The notes below the pieces were generated by a model, which worked only from the letters and a program-made list of their open reading frames with translations, was not told where the DNA came from and ran no database searches. From assembly GCA_040756995.1 (NCBI GenBank), contig JBFLYK010000002.1, forward strand, positions 327,825 through 391,824: a DNA stretch of 64,000 bases. Direction: 5' to 3'. Of this stretch, positions 31,905 through 39,254 are shown one piece after another. The position numbers and the translations under genes are program-made. The stretch's first letter is position 1. The number at the start of each line of letters is the position of its first letter. Origin of the DNA: BP-133 sp040756995. Its GTDB lineage: Bacteria; Actinomycetota; Acidimicrobiia; IMCC26256; BP-133.

Positions 31905-32560
31905 AGCCGCCCATGCTCGAACGGTTCGATCAGCCGGCCACCAAGGTCATCAAGGCCGCCTTCGCCGAGGCGACCAACCTGGGCGACGAGGCGGTCGGCA
32001 CCGAGCACCTCCTGCTTGCGCTGGCCTCGGCCACGACCGTCACCGCGAGGCTGCTCGAGGAAGCCGGCGCCGGGGCGGCGGATATCCGCCGCGTCCTCGC
32101 CACCACCCGCCAGCGGCCCAACCTGCGGCGTGACCAGGAGACGCTCCTCGCCACGCTCGGCGTCGACCTCGCCGAGATTCGCCGCCGGGCCGAGGAGACC
32201 TTCGGCGCCGAGGCCGTCGCTCGAGCCGCGTGGCGCGTCCGGCGGCCACGCCGTCGCCGGCCGCTTTGGAGCTGGATCTCCTGCAGCAAGCCGCTCCCCA
32301 GGCGAAGGTGTGACAGTGACAGCCCCTTGGCCGGCCAGCCTCTCGCCCTGATCCCCCGGGTCAAACGACTCCTCGAGCGAGGCAGCCGAGAGGCTCGCCC
32401 CCAGCTCGCCTCGCCCAGTCATCTGCTCCTGGTGCTCATCACCGGGAACGAACCGGCCTGCGAGATCCTCACCAACCTTGGTGTCGACCTCACCGCCCTG
32501 GTGACTGCGACCCGCCGGGAGATTGATGAGCGGGGAGCCGCCGGCGAGCGCGCCAGCTAA
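31901..32560 (+). CDS. Clp amino-terminal domain protein
   Basis: A 219-residue protein with two Clp-N repeats but no ATPase domains. The first is MLERFDQPATKVIKAAFAEATNLGDEAVGTEHLLLALA (about 5-42), and the second is IPRVKRLLERGSREA-SPSHLLLVLITGNEPACEIL (about 150-190). A basic, Arg-rich linker between them is poorly conserved. Such proteins may act as adaptors or stress-linked substrate binders for Clp proteases. GTG 31901 overlaps the HTH stop; ATG 31913 is an alternative start. Confidence 0.75.
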   Translation: MKPPMLERFDQPATKVIKAAFAEATNLGDEAVGTEHLLLALASATTVTARLLEEAGAGAADIRRVLATTRQRPNLRRDQETLLATLGVDLAEIRRRAEETFGAEAVARAAWRVRRPRRRRPLWSWISCSKPLPRRRCDSDSPLAGQPLALIPRVKRLLERGSREARPQLASPSHLLLVLITGNEPACEILTNLGVDLTALVTATRREIDERGAAGERAS

Positions 32561-32826
32561 CGAACCGAGCCCGAAGATCCCTCTAGATCGCCACTGCCTG
32601 CCGGCGGAAAGCTTCTGCTTGGAACTGAGCGGCGGCGGCTCGATGAATACGGGTGCGCTTTTCGGCAGCCGCCTTGTGCTCCTCCATGGTGTCGGGCGGG
32701 CCTCGGGCCCCATGCAACCCTTTGTATCAACCGGCGGCGTCACCAGCGACTGGCCGTCAATTCTCCAGGAGCGGCCTGTCGGAATCCGGCAGCCAGGGAT
32801 CGGTCCGGACGATGCCAACAGTCCCG
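32561..32826. other. Intergenic region with a coding-like fragment
   Basis: A leftward 34-codon frame (32583-32687) has helical, Ala/Arg/Gln-rich composition and could be the tail of a lost gene, but there is no family match. Nothing else is seen. Confidence 0.3.
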
Positions 32827-33090
32827 CTAGAGGGGTTGCCCGATTCCGGCCGCCCGAAGCTGCTCGGGGGTGACTTCACCGCTCTGGCAGCAGGCGGCGA
32901 CGGTGCCCTCGACCACCACGGTGGGGACCCTGCCGATGCCGTACTGCCGGGCCCTCTCCAGCCCGGATTCCCGCAGGTCGTATACCGTGACGTCACAGTC
33001 GGGGCACGCCAGCTCCTGGACCAGCCGGACCGCCGGGTCGCAGACGGGACAGCCGGCGGTGAAGACCTCGACCTGTCGCTTCGCCATCAT
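32827..33090 (-). CDS. Small thioredoxin/glutaredoxin-like protein
   Basis: An 87-residue thioredoxin-fold protein. The redox motif is TAGCPVCD (CPVC) near residues 13-18, the cis-Pro region is GRVPTVVVEG, and there are further cysteines in ACPDC and AACCQSG. It starts at ATG 33090 after AAGGAG. It is divergent from a MerR gene with a palindromic operator in between. Proteins of this kind are induced by heavy metals and probably handle thiol-bound metal; the cysteine-rich ending supports a metal role (inference). Confidence 0.75.
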   Translation of the reverse strand: MMAKRQVEVFTAGCPVCDPAVRLVQELACPDCDVTVYDLRESGLERARQYGIGRVPTVVVEGTVAACCQSGEVTPEQLRAAGIGQPL

Positions 33091-33129
33091 GTTCATCTCC
33101 TTGTGTGGGTACATTGCGACGGTAAAGGG

Positions 33130-33144
33130 TTGCCCCTGGGGCAA
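33130..33144. promoter_or_regulatory. MerR-type operator, second site
   Basis: TTGCCCC-T-GGGGCAA, a perfect 15-bp hyphenated palindrome within GGTAAAGGG...AAGGTCAAG, between the thioredoxin-like gene and merR. It has the same layout as 31374-31389. Confidence 0.7.
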
Positions 33145-33168
33145 GGTCAAGCGTGCGAGAGAGGTTTT

Positions 33169-33600
33169 ATGGCCAGCGCCAGCATCACGGTGGGAGAGGC
33201 GGCGCGACGGGCCGGCGTGAGCCCCAAGGCGGTGCGTCTCTACGAGGCGAAAGGGATCCTCCCGCCGGCCGAGCGCACCCAGTCGGGCTACCGGACATAC
33301 AGCGAACAGGACGTCGAGGTGCTCCGGTTTGTCCGCCGAGCCCGGGCGCTCGGCCTGCGCCTGGAGGAGATCGGCCGGATTCTTGACCTCCAGCGGGAAG
33401 GCGCCCAGCCCTGTGGCACCGTGGTCGAACTGCTCGAAGGCCATCTCCGGGAGATCGACCGGACCATGAGGGAGTTACGAGCCCTGCGGAGAGATCTGGC
33501 CAGCGCGCTCGACGTAGCGAAGTCAAGCGCTGAACGGGGCGACGAGGTTGTCGTGTGCCCCATCATTGAGTCGCCGGCGTCGTCGCGCTTACGTTCATGA
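33169..33600 (+). CDS. MerR-family metal-responsive regulator
   Basis: A 143-residue MerR regulator. The winged HTH is ITVGEAARRAGVSPKAVRLYEAKGILPPAERTQSGYRTYSEQDVEVLRFV (about 6-55). A long dimerisation helix follows, with Cys in AQPCGTVVELL at its start and Cys in VVVCPIIES near the end. That pair matches the metal-sensing cysteines of the CueR/ZntR/CadR group. It is divergent from the thioredoxin-like gene and likely activates it through the palindrome. The metal cannot be read from sequence. Confidence 0.85.
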   Translation: MASASITVGEAARRAGVSPKAVRLYEAKGILPPAERTQSGYRTYSEQDVEVLRFVRRARALGLRLEEIGRILDLQREGAQPCGTVVELLEGHLREIDRTMRELRALRRDLASALDVAKSSAERGDEVVVCPIIESPASSRLRS

Positions 33601-33646
33601 TGACGAGCCGACGGAGACCGCCGCTCAGCATGGCGGCCGCACCGGG

Positions 33647-34180
33647 TCACGCCTGCTCGCCGACCGCAACGCCCCGTACGTGGGAAAGGTGTCCTCCCAA
33701 GTAGCCGTCGATGAGCGCCGTGACGCCTGCCGCGACGGCCAGCGTCTTGGCCCTCGCCTCGTGTTCGCGCCGGCGAGCCACGTACGAACCGGTGTAGAGA
33801 GCCGTCGCCGCCGAGACGGTGAGCGCATGGACCACCCCGACGCGGCGACCGCCATCGTCTTCCGCCCGCTGCCAGTCAGCCAACCCTGACAGGTGCGCCA
33901 GCGGCACAACGGCGAGACCGAGGCCGAGCAGGCGGCGGGCCGCAGCGCTCGACCCGGGCGGCCCGAAGAGGTCCAGAAAGGTGGCTGCCATCCACGGGCC
34001 TTCGACGAAGTCGGTGAGAAGGGCGTGGAATGTGTGTCCCAGCCAGCGACCCTCGAAGAGGCGTCTCCTGCGACCCGACCCGAGGGCGGCGGTAGCCACC
34101 CGGTCGAATGCTCGGACAGCCGGTGTAAGCGAGCCCTCGCCTTCCAGGCGCTCCATCGCTTCGAGACCCGCGTGTCCCAT
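33647..34180 (-). CDS. DUF2231-like membrane protein
   Basis: A 177-residue protein with about four membrane segments. LGHTFHALLTDFVEGPWMAATFLDLFG matches the HP-x-H-x(3)-P-like entry of the DUF2231 family, then LLGLGLAVVPLAHLSGLADW, VVHALTVSAATALYTGSYVARRR and LAVAAGVTALIDGYLGGHLSHVRG. Some relatives carry haem or Rieske partners. The function is unknown. The GTG start at 34180 has no strong ribosome site. Confidence 0.6.
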   Translation of the reverse strand: MGHAGLEAMERLEGEGSLTPAVRAFDRVATAALGSGRRRRLFEGRWLGHTFHALLTDFVEGPWMAATFLDLFGPPGSSAAARRLLGLGLAVVPLAHLSGLADWQRAEDDGGRRVGVVHALTVSAATALYTGSYVARRREHEARAKTLAVAAGVTALIDGYLGGHLSHVRGVAVGEQA

Positions 34181-34295
34181 GTTCCTCGTTCGCGAAGTTC
34201 ATCCCCCCGGGAATGCGCCGCGCATGCGGCGCTGGCAGACGACAGGGAAGCTGACCCGCTCCTCCGGCAAGGAAGCGGCCATGATCACTCCATCT

Positions 34296-34940
34296 TCACG
34301 ACCGCAGCGCCAGACAGCCCCAACGCCTCACCCGTCCGCCGTCACCCCGCCTGATTCTGAGTGACGTTCGTTCGGCGTCACAGCGGAGTGCGGCGTAGGC
34401 CCGGGTGGCCGCCAGCCCGTAGGCCAGGTGAGGCACGAGGTCTTCGAGCCAGCCCCGCCAGCCCCAGCGGCGGGGATCGGTGAGACTGGAGACAGCGGCC
34501 GGGCCAGCGCTGGCGGCCATGGCAGCCAGGCCGAGGCCCAGTCCCCGGCGGAAACTGGGCTGGCCCCCATCCGGTCCGGCGACGAAGGCGTAGCCGACGC
34601 CCACCGCTACGCCGTTCGCGAAGCCGAGGAGGGCCCCCAGGGCCCGCCGGCGATTGGCCGCCGATTCGCCCAGGTCGACTCCGAATGATCCGGCCAGCCG
34701 TCCGGCGGCCTCGGCCGGGAGCTCACTCTCCGGCCGGCCGGTGAGAACCATGTCGACGTAGGTCACGGATTCCAGCGCGAGCGTCCCTACCGCTCCGGCA
34801 GTCACGCCCCTGGTACGGACGAGCAGGTCGAGTACTGGGTTCGAGAACTGGGCGGCCGGCCCCCTGATCGGCCGCTCGGTGATTGTCACCCGTGTCCCGG
34901 GCCAGGCGGGCTCGAAGCGCCGCCGCTTGTTGCCCACCAC
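34296..34940 (-). CDS. Hypothetical membrane protein with a fused SRPBCC fragment
   Basis: The 214-residue frame has two parts. Its first 25 residues (VVGNKRRRFEPAWPGTRVTI) match the middle of SRPBCC/polyketide-cyclase-like proteins; the beginning of that domain (DVVFSLLRDPRSSEHW) continues upstream to about 35010, in the same frame but without a clear start. From about residue 40 an unrelated protein begins, with hydrophobic segments AVGTLALESVTYVDMV, ALLGFANGVAVGVGYAFV, and GLGLAAMAASAGPAAVSSL and a conserved-looking WLEDLVPHLAYGLAATRAY. This looks like a fusion of two fragments. Confidence 0.4.
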   Translation of the reverse strand: MVGNKRRRFEPAWPGTRVTITERPIRGPAAQFSNPVLDLLVRTRGVTAGAVGTLALESVTYVDMVLTGRPESELPAEAAGRLAGSFGVDLGESAANRRRALGALLGFANGVAVGVGYAFVAGPDGGQPSFRRGLGLGLAAMAASAGPAAVSSLTDPRRWGWRGWLEDLVPHLAYGLAATRAYAALRCDAERTSLRIRRGDGGRVRRWGCLALRS

Positions 34941-35135
34941 CCAGTGCTCAGAGGAGCGGGGATCGCGGAGCAGCGAGAAGACGACGTCGGCTGGCGCCGT
35001 CGACCATCACGTCGTTGTGAGCCACTGGAGCCTCCGGTGTCCCGAGCTATCAGTTGCTTCTCTCCTGCCCGTCTCATCCGAACGCTATGCACCCTGCCCG
35101 TTGCCGGCGCTGCGGGCCGGGGTAGGAGATGACGC

Positions 35136-35600
35136 ATGGCTCGCGCCGCGGACGTCGTTGTGGTAGGGGCGGGCTTGTCCGGCCTCGCCGGTGGACTGGA
35201 TCTGGCCGAGGCTGGCCGGGACGTGCTCGTGCTCGAGCGCCGCCCGGTGGTCGGCGGGCGGACAGCCTCTTGGAATGACGACGGGATGGCCGTGGAATCG
35301 GGACTGCACCGCTATCTCGGCTTCTTTTCTGCGCTGACCCGCCTACTGGAGCGGGCTGGGGTGGACGTCAACGACATGGTGTGCTGGGAGGACGAGTTCG
35401 AGGTGCGCCTCCCCGACGGCGGAGCGAGAGGGATCCTCGGAATCGCCCCCGTCTATCGGCCGCTGCGAGTCCTGAGCGGCTTCCTGGCCAGCCCGCAACT
35501 GCTGTCGTTCCGTGACGAGGCGTCATTGGTGCCCTTTGCCCTGGCCGGCGTGCGGGACTTCCTCCGCCGTCCCTTCGAACTCGATCGCTGGAGCGGCGAA
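35136..35600 (+). pseudogene. N-terminal fragment of an FAD-dependent amine-oxidase-like protein
   Basis: ATG 35136 follows GTAGGAG and opens a clear FAD-binding start: VVVVGAGLSGLAGGLDLAEAGRDVLVLERRPVVGGRTASW. About 155 residues of a phytoene-desaturase or amine-oxidase-like protein follow (to RPFELDRWSG). After that the frame loses all similarity because a different gene fragment begins. About two thirds of the protein is missing. Confidence 0.7.
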
Positions 35601-35608
35601 CATCTGGA

Positions 35609-35919
35609 ACAAGGCGGAGCGGGAGCTCGAGCGGCGCCGCCCCGGTTCTACCTACGAGGTGGCCTACGACCGGGCCCTTCGGATCCTGCGCACCCTCCGG
35701 GGCCGCATGACCGACCCGGCGAAGGTGGCCGAAGTCATCGGCGACGCCCTGACCGCCGGCCACCCCAAGAATCACTACCGGGTGGGGCTCGACGCCGGTC
35801 CCGTCGCTTTGGCCAACCAGCTGTTACCGGCGTCGGTCAAAGACGTCCTCGGCCGAACCGTCCTGGGGCTGGGCCGGCGAACCGGGCCGCCGCCAACCGC
35901 CCCGTCCTCAACGGGATAG
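35609..35919 (+). pseudogene. C-terminal fragment of a short-chain dehydrogenase
   Basis: In the next frame, immediately after the FAD fragment, about 100 residues match the end of SDRs: a helix with KAERELERRRPGSTYEVAYDRAL, MTDPAKVAEVIGDALTAGHPKNHYRVGLDAG, ending near residue GRTVLGLGRR. The cofactor-binding half is absent. The joint at about 35600 looks like a deletion that removed the end of one gene and the start of the next. Confidence 0.6.
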
Positions 35920-35996
35920 GAGCGGCCATGGAGCTGCCGACCACTCACGCCAAACAGCGGGAACCCGCTCAGCCGCGGCCGCAGAAAGACGAGACG

Positions 35997-36137
35997 ATGC
36001 GAGCCCTCGTCTGGAAGGGAGTCGGCAAAGTCGCCGTCGAGGACGAGGCTCGACCGGCCATCGGGGCCCCACATGAGGCGATCGTCAAGATCACGAGCAC
36101 GACGATCTGCGGCTCGGACCTGCATCTGTACCACGCC
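35997..36137 (+). pseudogene. N-terminal fragment of a zinc alcohol dehydrogenase
   Basis: MRALVWKGVGKVAVEDEARP followed by IVKITSTTICGSDLHLYHA is the start of a medium-chain zinc alcohol dehydrogenase, with the first zinc ligand Cys in CGSD. After residue 47 similarity ends abruptly. What follows reads as the complement of an integrase fragment on the other strand. Confidence 0.65.
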
Positions 36138-36151
36138 TCCATCCCGGCGAC

Positions 36152-36420
36152 TTCGGGAATCACCTCGGCCGCCTTGGCCAGTAGGACGGACTGCTCCTCG
36201 ACCTCGGGCGGCGTGTGCTGACGAGAGCCGTACGTGCTCGTCGGGAGCTCGAAGTTCGCTATCGGGTTCGGGCTGATGATGCGCCGGTGCAGTGCCCAGC
36301 GGAAGAAGGGCGCGTACAGACTCTTCGCATGGTTCAGATGTGAACGGCTGAGCCGGCACGCCGCATCCGGCCGAAGAGTTTTGTCCATCATGGCTCCGTT
36401 GATCTCCCGGACCGGTCGCG
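36152..36420 (-). pseudogene. Fragment of a tyrosine-recombinase (phage integrase)
   Basis: About 85 residues resemble the core-binding domain of tyrosine recombinases: LSRSHLNHAKSLYAPFFRWALHRRIISPNPIANFEL and VEEQSVLLAKAAEVIPEV. The catalytic Arg-His-Tyr domain is absent, cut at the joint with the alcohol dehydrogenase fragment. It lies about 100 bp from a tRNA 3'-end repeat, as expected for an element that integrated into a tRNA gene. Confidence 0.5.
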
Positions 36421-36487
36421 GCCCGGGCGGTGGATCGCGACTACGGTCGCGTATCCGGGGTTGCGATCCACCAGCTCGGAGCACGCC

Positions 36488-36525
36488 AGGCAAAAAAAAG
36501 CCCCGGCCGAGTAGCGCTTTTTCTG
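36488..36525 (-). terminator. Terminator-like sequence next to the tRNA 3'-end repeat
   Basis: On the minus strand, directly after the tRNA-like end, the sequence GCCGGGGC is followed by eight T. Only a weak left arm (AAAAAGCGC) is present, so the hairpin may be a damaged tRNA terminator. Confidence 0.35.
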
Positions 36526-36567
36526 TGGTACGCCCCCAGGGGCTCGAACCCTGAACCCGCGGATTAA
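36526..36567 (-). repeat. tRNA-Lys 3'-end repeat, copy A (probable att site)
   Basis: These 42 bp are the T arm and acceptor 3' strand of a tRNA, ending CCA (minus strand). They repeat at 37599-37640 with one mismatch. There is no 5' half of a tRNA here. Such duplicated tRNA ends are the usual mark of site-specific integration. Confidence 0.75.
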
Positions 36568-36717
36568 ATCCTTGGCGGCCGGATCTGGGAATGCCACACG
36601 ATCCAGATCGATCCTGTGACCGGCAACTCTGGTTCCAGTCCGGGCGGTCCAGCCGTTTCGTTCCTGATGGTCGTCAGAGTGGTTGTCAATCCAGACAATC
36701 CTGGTGCGGTAGTGAGT

Positions 36718-36746
36718 CACTTGGTAAAATCTGAATCTACCAAGTG
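36718..36746. promoter_or_regulatory. Inverted-repeat operator of the AbrB-like antitoxin
   Basis: CACTTGGTA (36718-36726) and TACCAAGTG (36738-36746) form a perfect 9-bp inverted repeat with an 11-bp AT-rich spacer. It ends 8 bp before the antitoxin start. Likely an autoregulatory site. Confidence 0.65.
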
Positions 36747-36754
36747 AGGTGATC

Positions 36755-36991
36755 ATGGCGACGCCGCTGGAGTTCCTTGTTTCGGCGAGTGGGCAGATGT
36801 CGGTCCCGGCCGCGGTTCGGCATCGGTGGGGCCTCGATGAGGGTGGGCGGGTGACCGTGATCGATCTCGGGGAGGCGGTGGTCCTTCTACCGGCGGGGGC
36901 CCGCCAGCAACTCCTGGCGGCTGCCCTCTCCGGGGAGGAACATCGTCGCTTCGTGGCTGGCATCGGGGATCCTGATTTGGCGACGACGTAG
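36755..36991 (+). CDS. AbrB/SpoVT-like antitoxin
   Basis: A 78-residue protein beginning MATPLEFLVSASGQMSVPAAVRHRWGLDEGGRVTVIDLGEAVVLLP, the swapped-hairpin DNA-binding fold of AbrB/MazE-like antitoxins. A helical tail (ARQQLLAAALSGEEHRRFVAG) would bind the toxin. ATG 36755 follows GAGGTGATC; GTG 36749 is also in frame. The stop touches the next gene start. The perfect inverted repeat just upstream fits autoregulation. Confidence 0.8.
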   Translation: MATPLEFLVSASGQMSVPAAVRHRWGLDEGGRVTVIDLGEAVVLLPAGARQQLLAAALSGEEHRRFVAGIGDPDLATT

Positions 36992-37441
36992 GTGGCTGGG
37001 ATCGTCATTGACGATCATCTGCTGCGCGATGTCCTAGTGGGGGATCGGGAGCCTGACCTGGACGGTCTCGGTAGTGGCGGGATCGCCACTACCGGTCTGT
37101 GGCTGTTCCGATTGTGCTCGTCCTTGGCGGCGCCGGAAGTGGTCGGGAAGCTCTCGGCCCCGATCGCCGCTCTCCCCGAGGAACTCCAGGCCGCTTTTCG
37201 AGCGCAGCTGACCGCGCTCCCCGCTGACATCGAGGTCCTCTCCCTGCGGACACTGGCCTGGTCGATGGCCGAGCTGCAGCACCGTCACCGCGGCGAGGGC
37301 CGGACGCTGTCGGCGGCGATGGTCGAGGCCTTGGCCGCCGCCCATCAGCTCAGCGCTGGACTCGCTGTTTCCCGCCATGACGTTGGACCGAACCTGCGAG
37401 CCGCCGCCGAGGCAGACAACATCGCATTCCACACCCTGTGA
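36992..37441 (+). CDS. Partner of the AbrB-like antitoxin, possible PIN-like toxin
   Basis: A 149-residue protein starting at GTG 36992, directly after the antitoxin stop. It begins AGIVIDDHLLRDVLVG, which could carry the first acidic residue of a PIN-like domain, and ends with AHQLSAGLAVSRHDVGPNLRAAAEADNIAFHTL, where PIN proteins have a helix and a later acidic loop. The match is weak and key acids are not all present. The operon layout, with small antitoxin first and directly adjoining partner, supports a toxin role. Confidence 0.55.
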   Translation: MAGIVIDDHLLRDVLVGDREPDLDGLGSGGIATTGLWLFRLCSSLAAPEVVGKLSAPIAALPEELQAAFRAQLTALPADIEVLSLRTLAWSMAELQHRHRGEGRTLSAAMVEALAAAHQLSAGLAVSRHDVGPNLRAAAEADNIAFHTL

Positions 37442-37937
37442 ATCACCCTCGAGGCCTAGACCGCTGCCCGGCCCGAAGTCGTCGACCGGCCGGAGGATGT
37501 GCCAAGAACGGCGCAACGAGGGCAAGTTCCGCCGCCCCGTGTGACGGCCCAGGCCAGCCGAGTCGCAACCCAAGGATCAGCCGAGACAACACATCAGGTG
37601 GTACGCCCCCAGGGACTCGAACCCTGAACCCGCGGATTAAGAGTCCGCTCCCGGTCGTCCGTCCCGTCGTTCCAGTCCGCTGACCAGCGAATTCAAGTTC
37701 CGCTGAGTGCATCCAGAACCTCCAGAGCGCCTAGTGGGCCCCTGGATAGGCACCGCCGGCGCCTATCGGCTTCGATTCACCTCAACTGCCGGAGTTGACG
37801 TCCGCTGGCGGCGCTCCGGCGTTGAGGCGACCGAGTGGAGTCGCTGCAGGGCACGGGTCCGGCCGTCGGCCAGAGCGCGCCAGATGCCGTTTCATCGCAG
37901 GGCAGTTGCTCGCTCATCGCCAGGCAGATCCGGCCGA
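37442..37937. other. Intergenic region holding the second tRNA-end repeat
   Basis: Apart from the tRNA-Lys remnant at 37599-37648 no gene is supported in these 496 bp. Confidence 0.4.
37599..37648 (-). repeat. tRNA-Lys(CTT) 3'-half remnant, copy B (probable att site)
   Basis: On the minus strand this reads an anticodon arm GCGGA-CTCTTAA-TCCGC (anticodon CTT, lysine), a T arm CAGGG-TTCGAGT-CCCTG, and an acceptor end with CCA. The D arm and 5' acceptor strand are missing, and the sequence upstream of the anticodon arm is unrelated. It is a truncated tRNA gene, not a functional one. The last 42 bp match copy A at 36526. Confidence 0.75.
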
Positions 37938-38411
37938 TCAACCAGCAGGCGGCGGATGCGGAGTTCTCGAGGCTCGAGGAGCGATGACCACATGCGCCCG
38001 GCCGCTGCCGTAGGTCTTGACGGTGTAACCAAGGAGCCGGAGCACCTCGGCGAGGTCGTAGTTCATCGTTTCCTGCAGGTCCCGATGGCGCCGTGCGCCG
38101 AGCACAGCCGCGCTGGCTTCATGCTGGGTCCAGGCAGCGAGGACGGCGGGGTAGTCGGGGCAAGGTGCCAGCCATACTCCACCGGTGGACACACTTTTCG
38201 CCGAGTCGTGGACGACCATACCGAGAGCCGTCAAGTCGCGAGCGATCTTGCGGGCGAGTTTGTACTGGGCGGTGTCCGACGGCTTCTGTCGTCGAGACAG
38301 GAACAGATCGCCGAGCGCATTGGCGGCCAGGGCATCCAGCTGGTGGAGGGCACGAGCGCGGTGATCGTCGATCGCGCGCCAGATTCGGTGATCGGTGTGT
38401 TCCTCAGCCAC
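37938..38411 (-). CDS. Hypothetical protein in the att-flanked accessory region
   Basis: A 157-residue soluble, mixed alpha/beta protein: helical first half (ALHQLDALAANALGDLFLSRR, YKLARKIARDLTALGMVV), middle CPDYPAVLAAWTQHEASAAVLGARRHRD, and a strand-rich end TVKTYGSGRAHVVIAPRAS followed by a Pro-rich tail. No family recognised. Codon use looks normal for a high-GC gene. The location beside tRNA-end repeats suggests cargo of an old integrative element. Confidence 0.5.
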   Translation of the reverse strand: MAEEHTDHRIWRAIDDHRARALHQLDALAANALGDLFLSRRQKPSDTAQYKLARKIARDLTALGMVVHDSAKSVSTGGVWLAPCPDYPAVLAAWTQHEASAAVLGARRHRDLQETMNYDLAEVLRLLGYTVKTYGSGRAHVVIAPRASRTPHPPPAG

Positions 38412-38487
38412 GGGTTACGCGCTTCCTCGAGAACCGATGCTCACACTGTCTTCGTTGCGGCGTTGATGTCGGATGAATGCCTTGCGA

Positions 38488-38524
38488 GGAGAGGGGGGCG
38501 GGACAAGTCCCGCTCCCCCTCTCC
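38488..38524. terminator. Strong GC-rich hairpin
   Basis: A 17-nt arm (38488-38504) pairs with an 18-nt arm (38507-38524) with a 2-nt loop and a single bulged T. No T tract follows. It lies 32 bp beyond the stop of the leftward secreted-protein gene and is a plausible terminator for it. Confidence 0.6.
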
Positions 38525-38556
38525 GGAAGCAACGCTGTTCGGGTTCGGTACTGTAC

Positions 38557-39018
38557 TTACTGTCCGAACACGAACTCGGCGTCGTCGGTGTACTGCTGCT
38601 CGTCCCTGGCGTCGTCCCGCTGGACGGCGAGCTGACCTGAGTTCATGCCGGTGTCGTCGCGGTCGTTGTTCTCGTCGTCGAGGCTGACGTCATCGACGCC
38701 GAGAATGGCCCGACCGGAGGTCGAGTTGTTGCCTTCGTCATTGGAGACGGTCCTGGTGTCCGAGCGCACCTCTTGGACATCCTGGATGTCCGACGACGTC
38801 GTCCGCGAGCGGACGCCGCTGGCGTCACCGTTGTTGTCGGTGGTACCCGCTCGGACGTCGAGCAGCAACTGGTCGTTGCCGGTGAGGTCGCTGTCGCTAT
38901 CGACGTAGAGGCGGTCCTGGCCGGCGGACACGCCTTCGGCGTGGGCCACGCCGGCGCCGACGGTGAACGGCAGAGCGGCGACGGCGGCGAGACAGAGAGA
39001 ACGACGAACGTGCTTCAT
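38557..39018 (-). CDS. Secreted acidic protein of unknown function
   Basis: A 153-residue exported protein. The signal is MKHVRRSLCLAAVAALPFTVGAGVAHA (cleavage near 27). The mature part of about 125 residues is very rich in Asp, Asn, Ser and Thr, with repeated Asp pairs (DSDSDLTGND, DDENNDRDDTG), no cysteine, and little hydrophobic core, suggesting a disordered or calcium-binding surface protein. No family recognised. It lies just upstream of a subtilisin gene on the same strand side. Confidence 0.65.
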   Translation of the reverse strand: MKHVRRSLCLAAVAALPFTVGAGVAHAEGVSAGQDRLYVDSDSDLTGNDQLLLDVRAGTTDNNGDASGVRSRTTSSDIQDVQEVRSDTRTVSNDEGNNSTSGRAILGVDDVSLDDENNDRDDTGMNSGQLAVQRDDARDEQQYTDDAEFVFGQ

Positions 39019-39254
39019 CATTGGGGGGCCCTCCTGGAAGGCGACGTTGTGTGTTGGAGTGCTGCGATGTCACGGTCATCGTCCGGGGCCTTCGGCGATT
39101 CTCAGAAGGAGCTACGACCGGGCGACGTTCGCATCATTGCGTCGACACATCTCGGCGGCGATTCGTCGGACTTGCCGCTTTCGTGTCGATGCCAGGTATA
39201 CGGTGCGGTAACGAGGGCGGATGGAGGCGTCGATACCGGTGAACGGCTGCCTGC

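Noticed and set aside
32583..32687. 34-codon leftward gene
   Set aside because: Composition is coding-like but there is no ribosome site or family match; kept only as a note.
36526..37648. Functional tRNA-Lys gene
   Set aside because: Neither copy has a D arm or 5' acceptor strand, so both are remnants.
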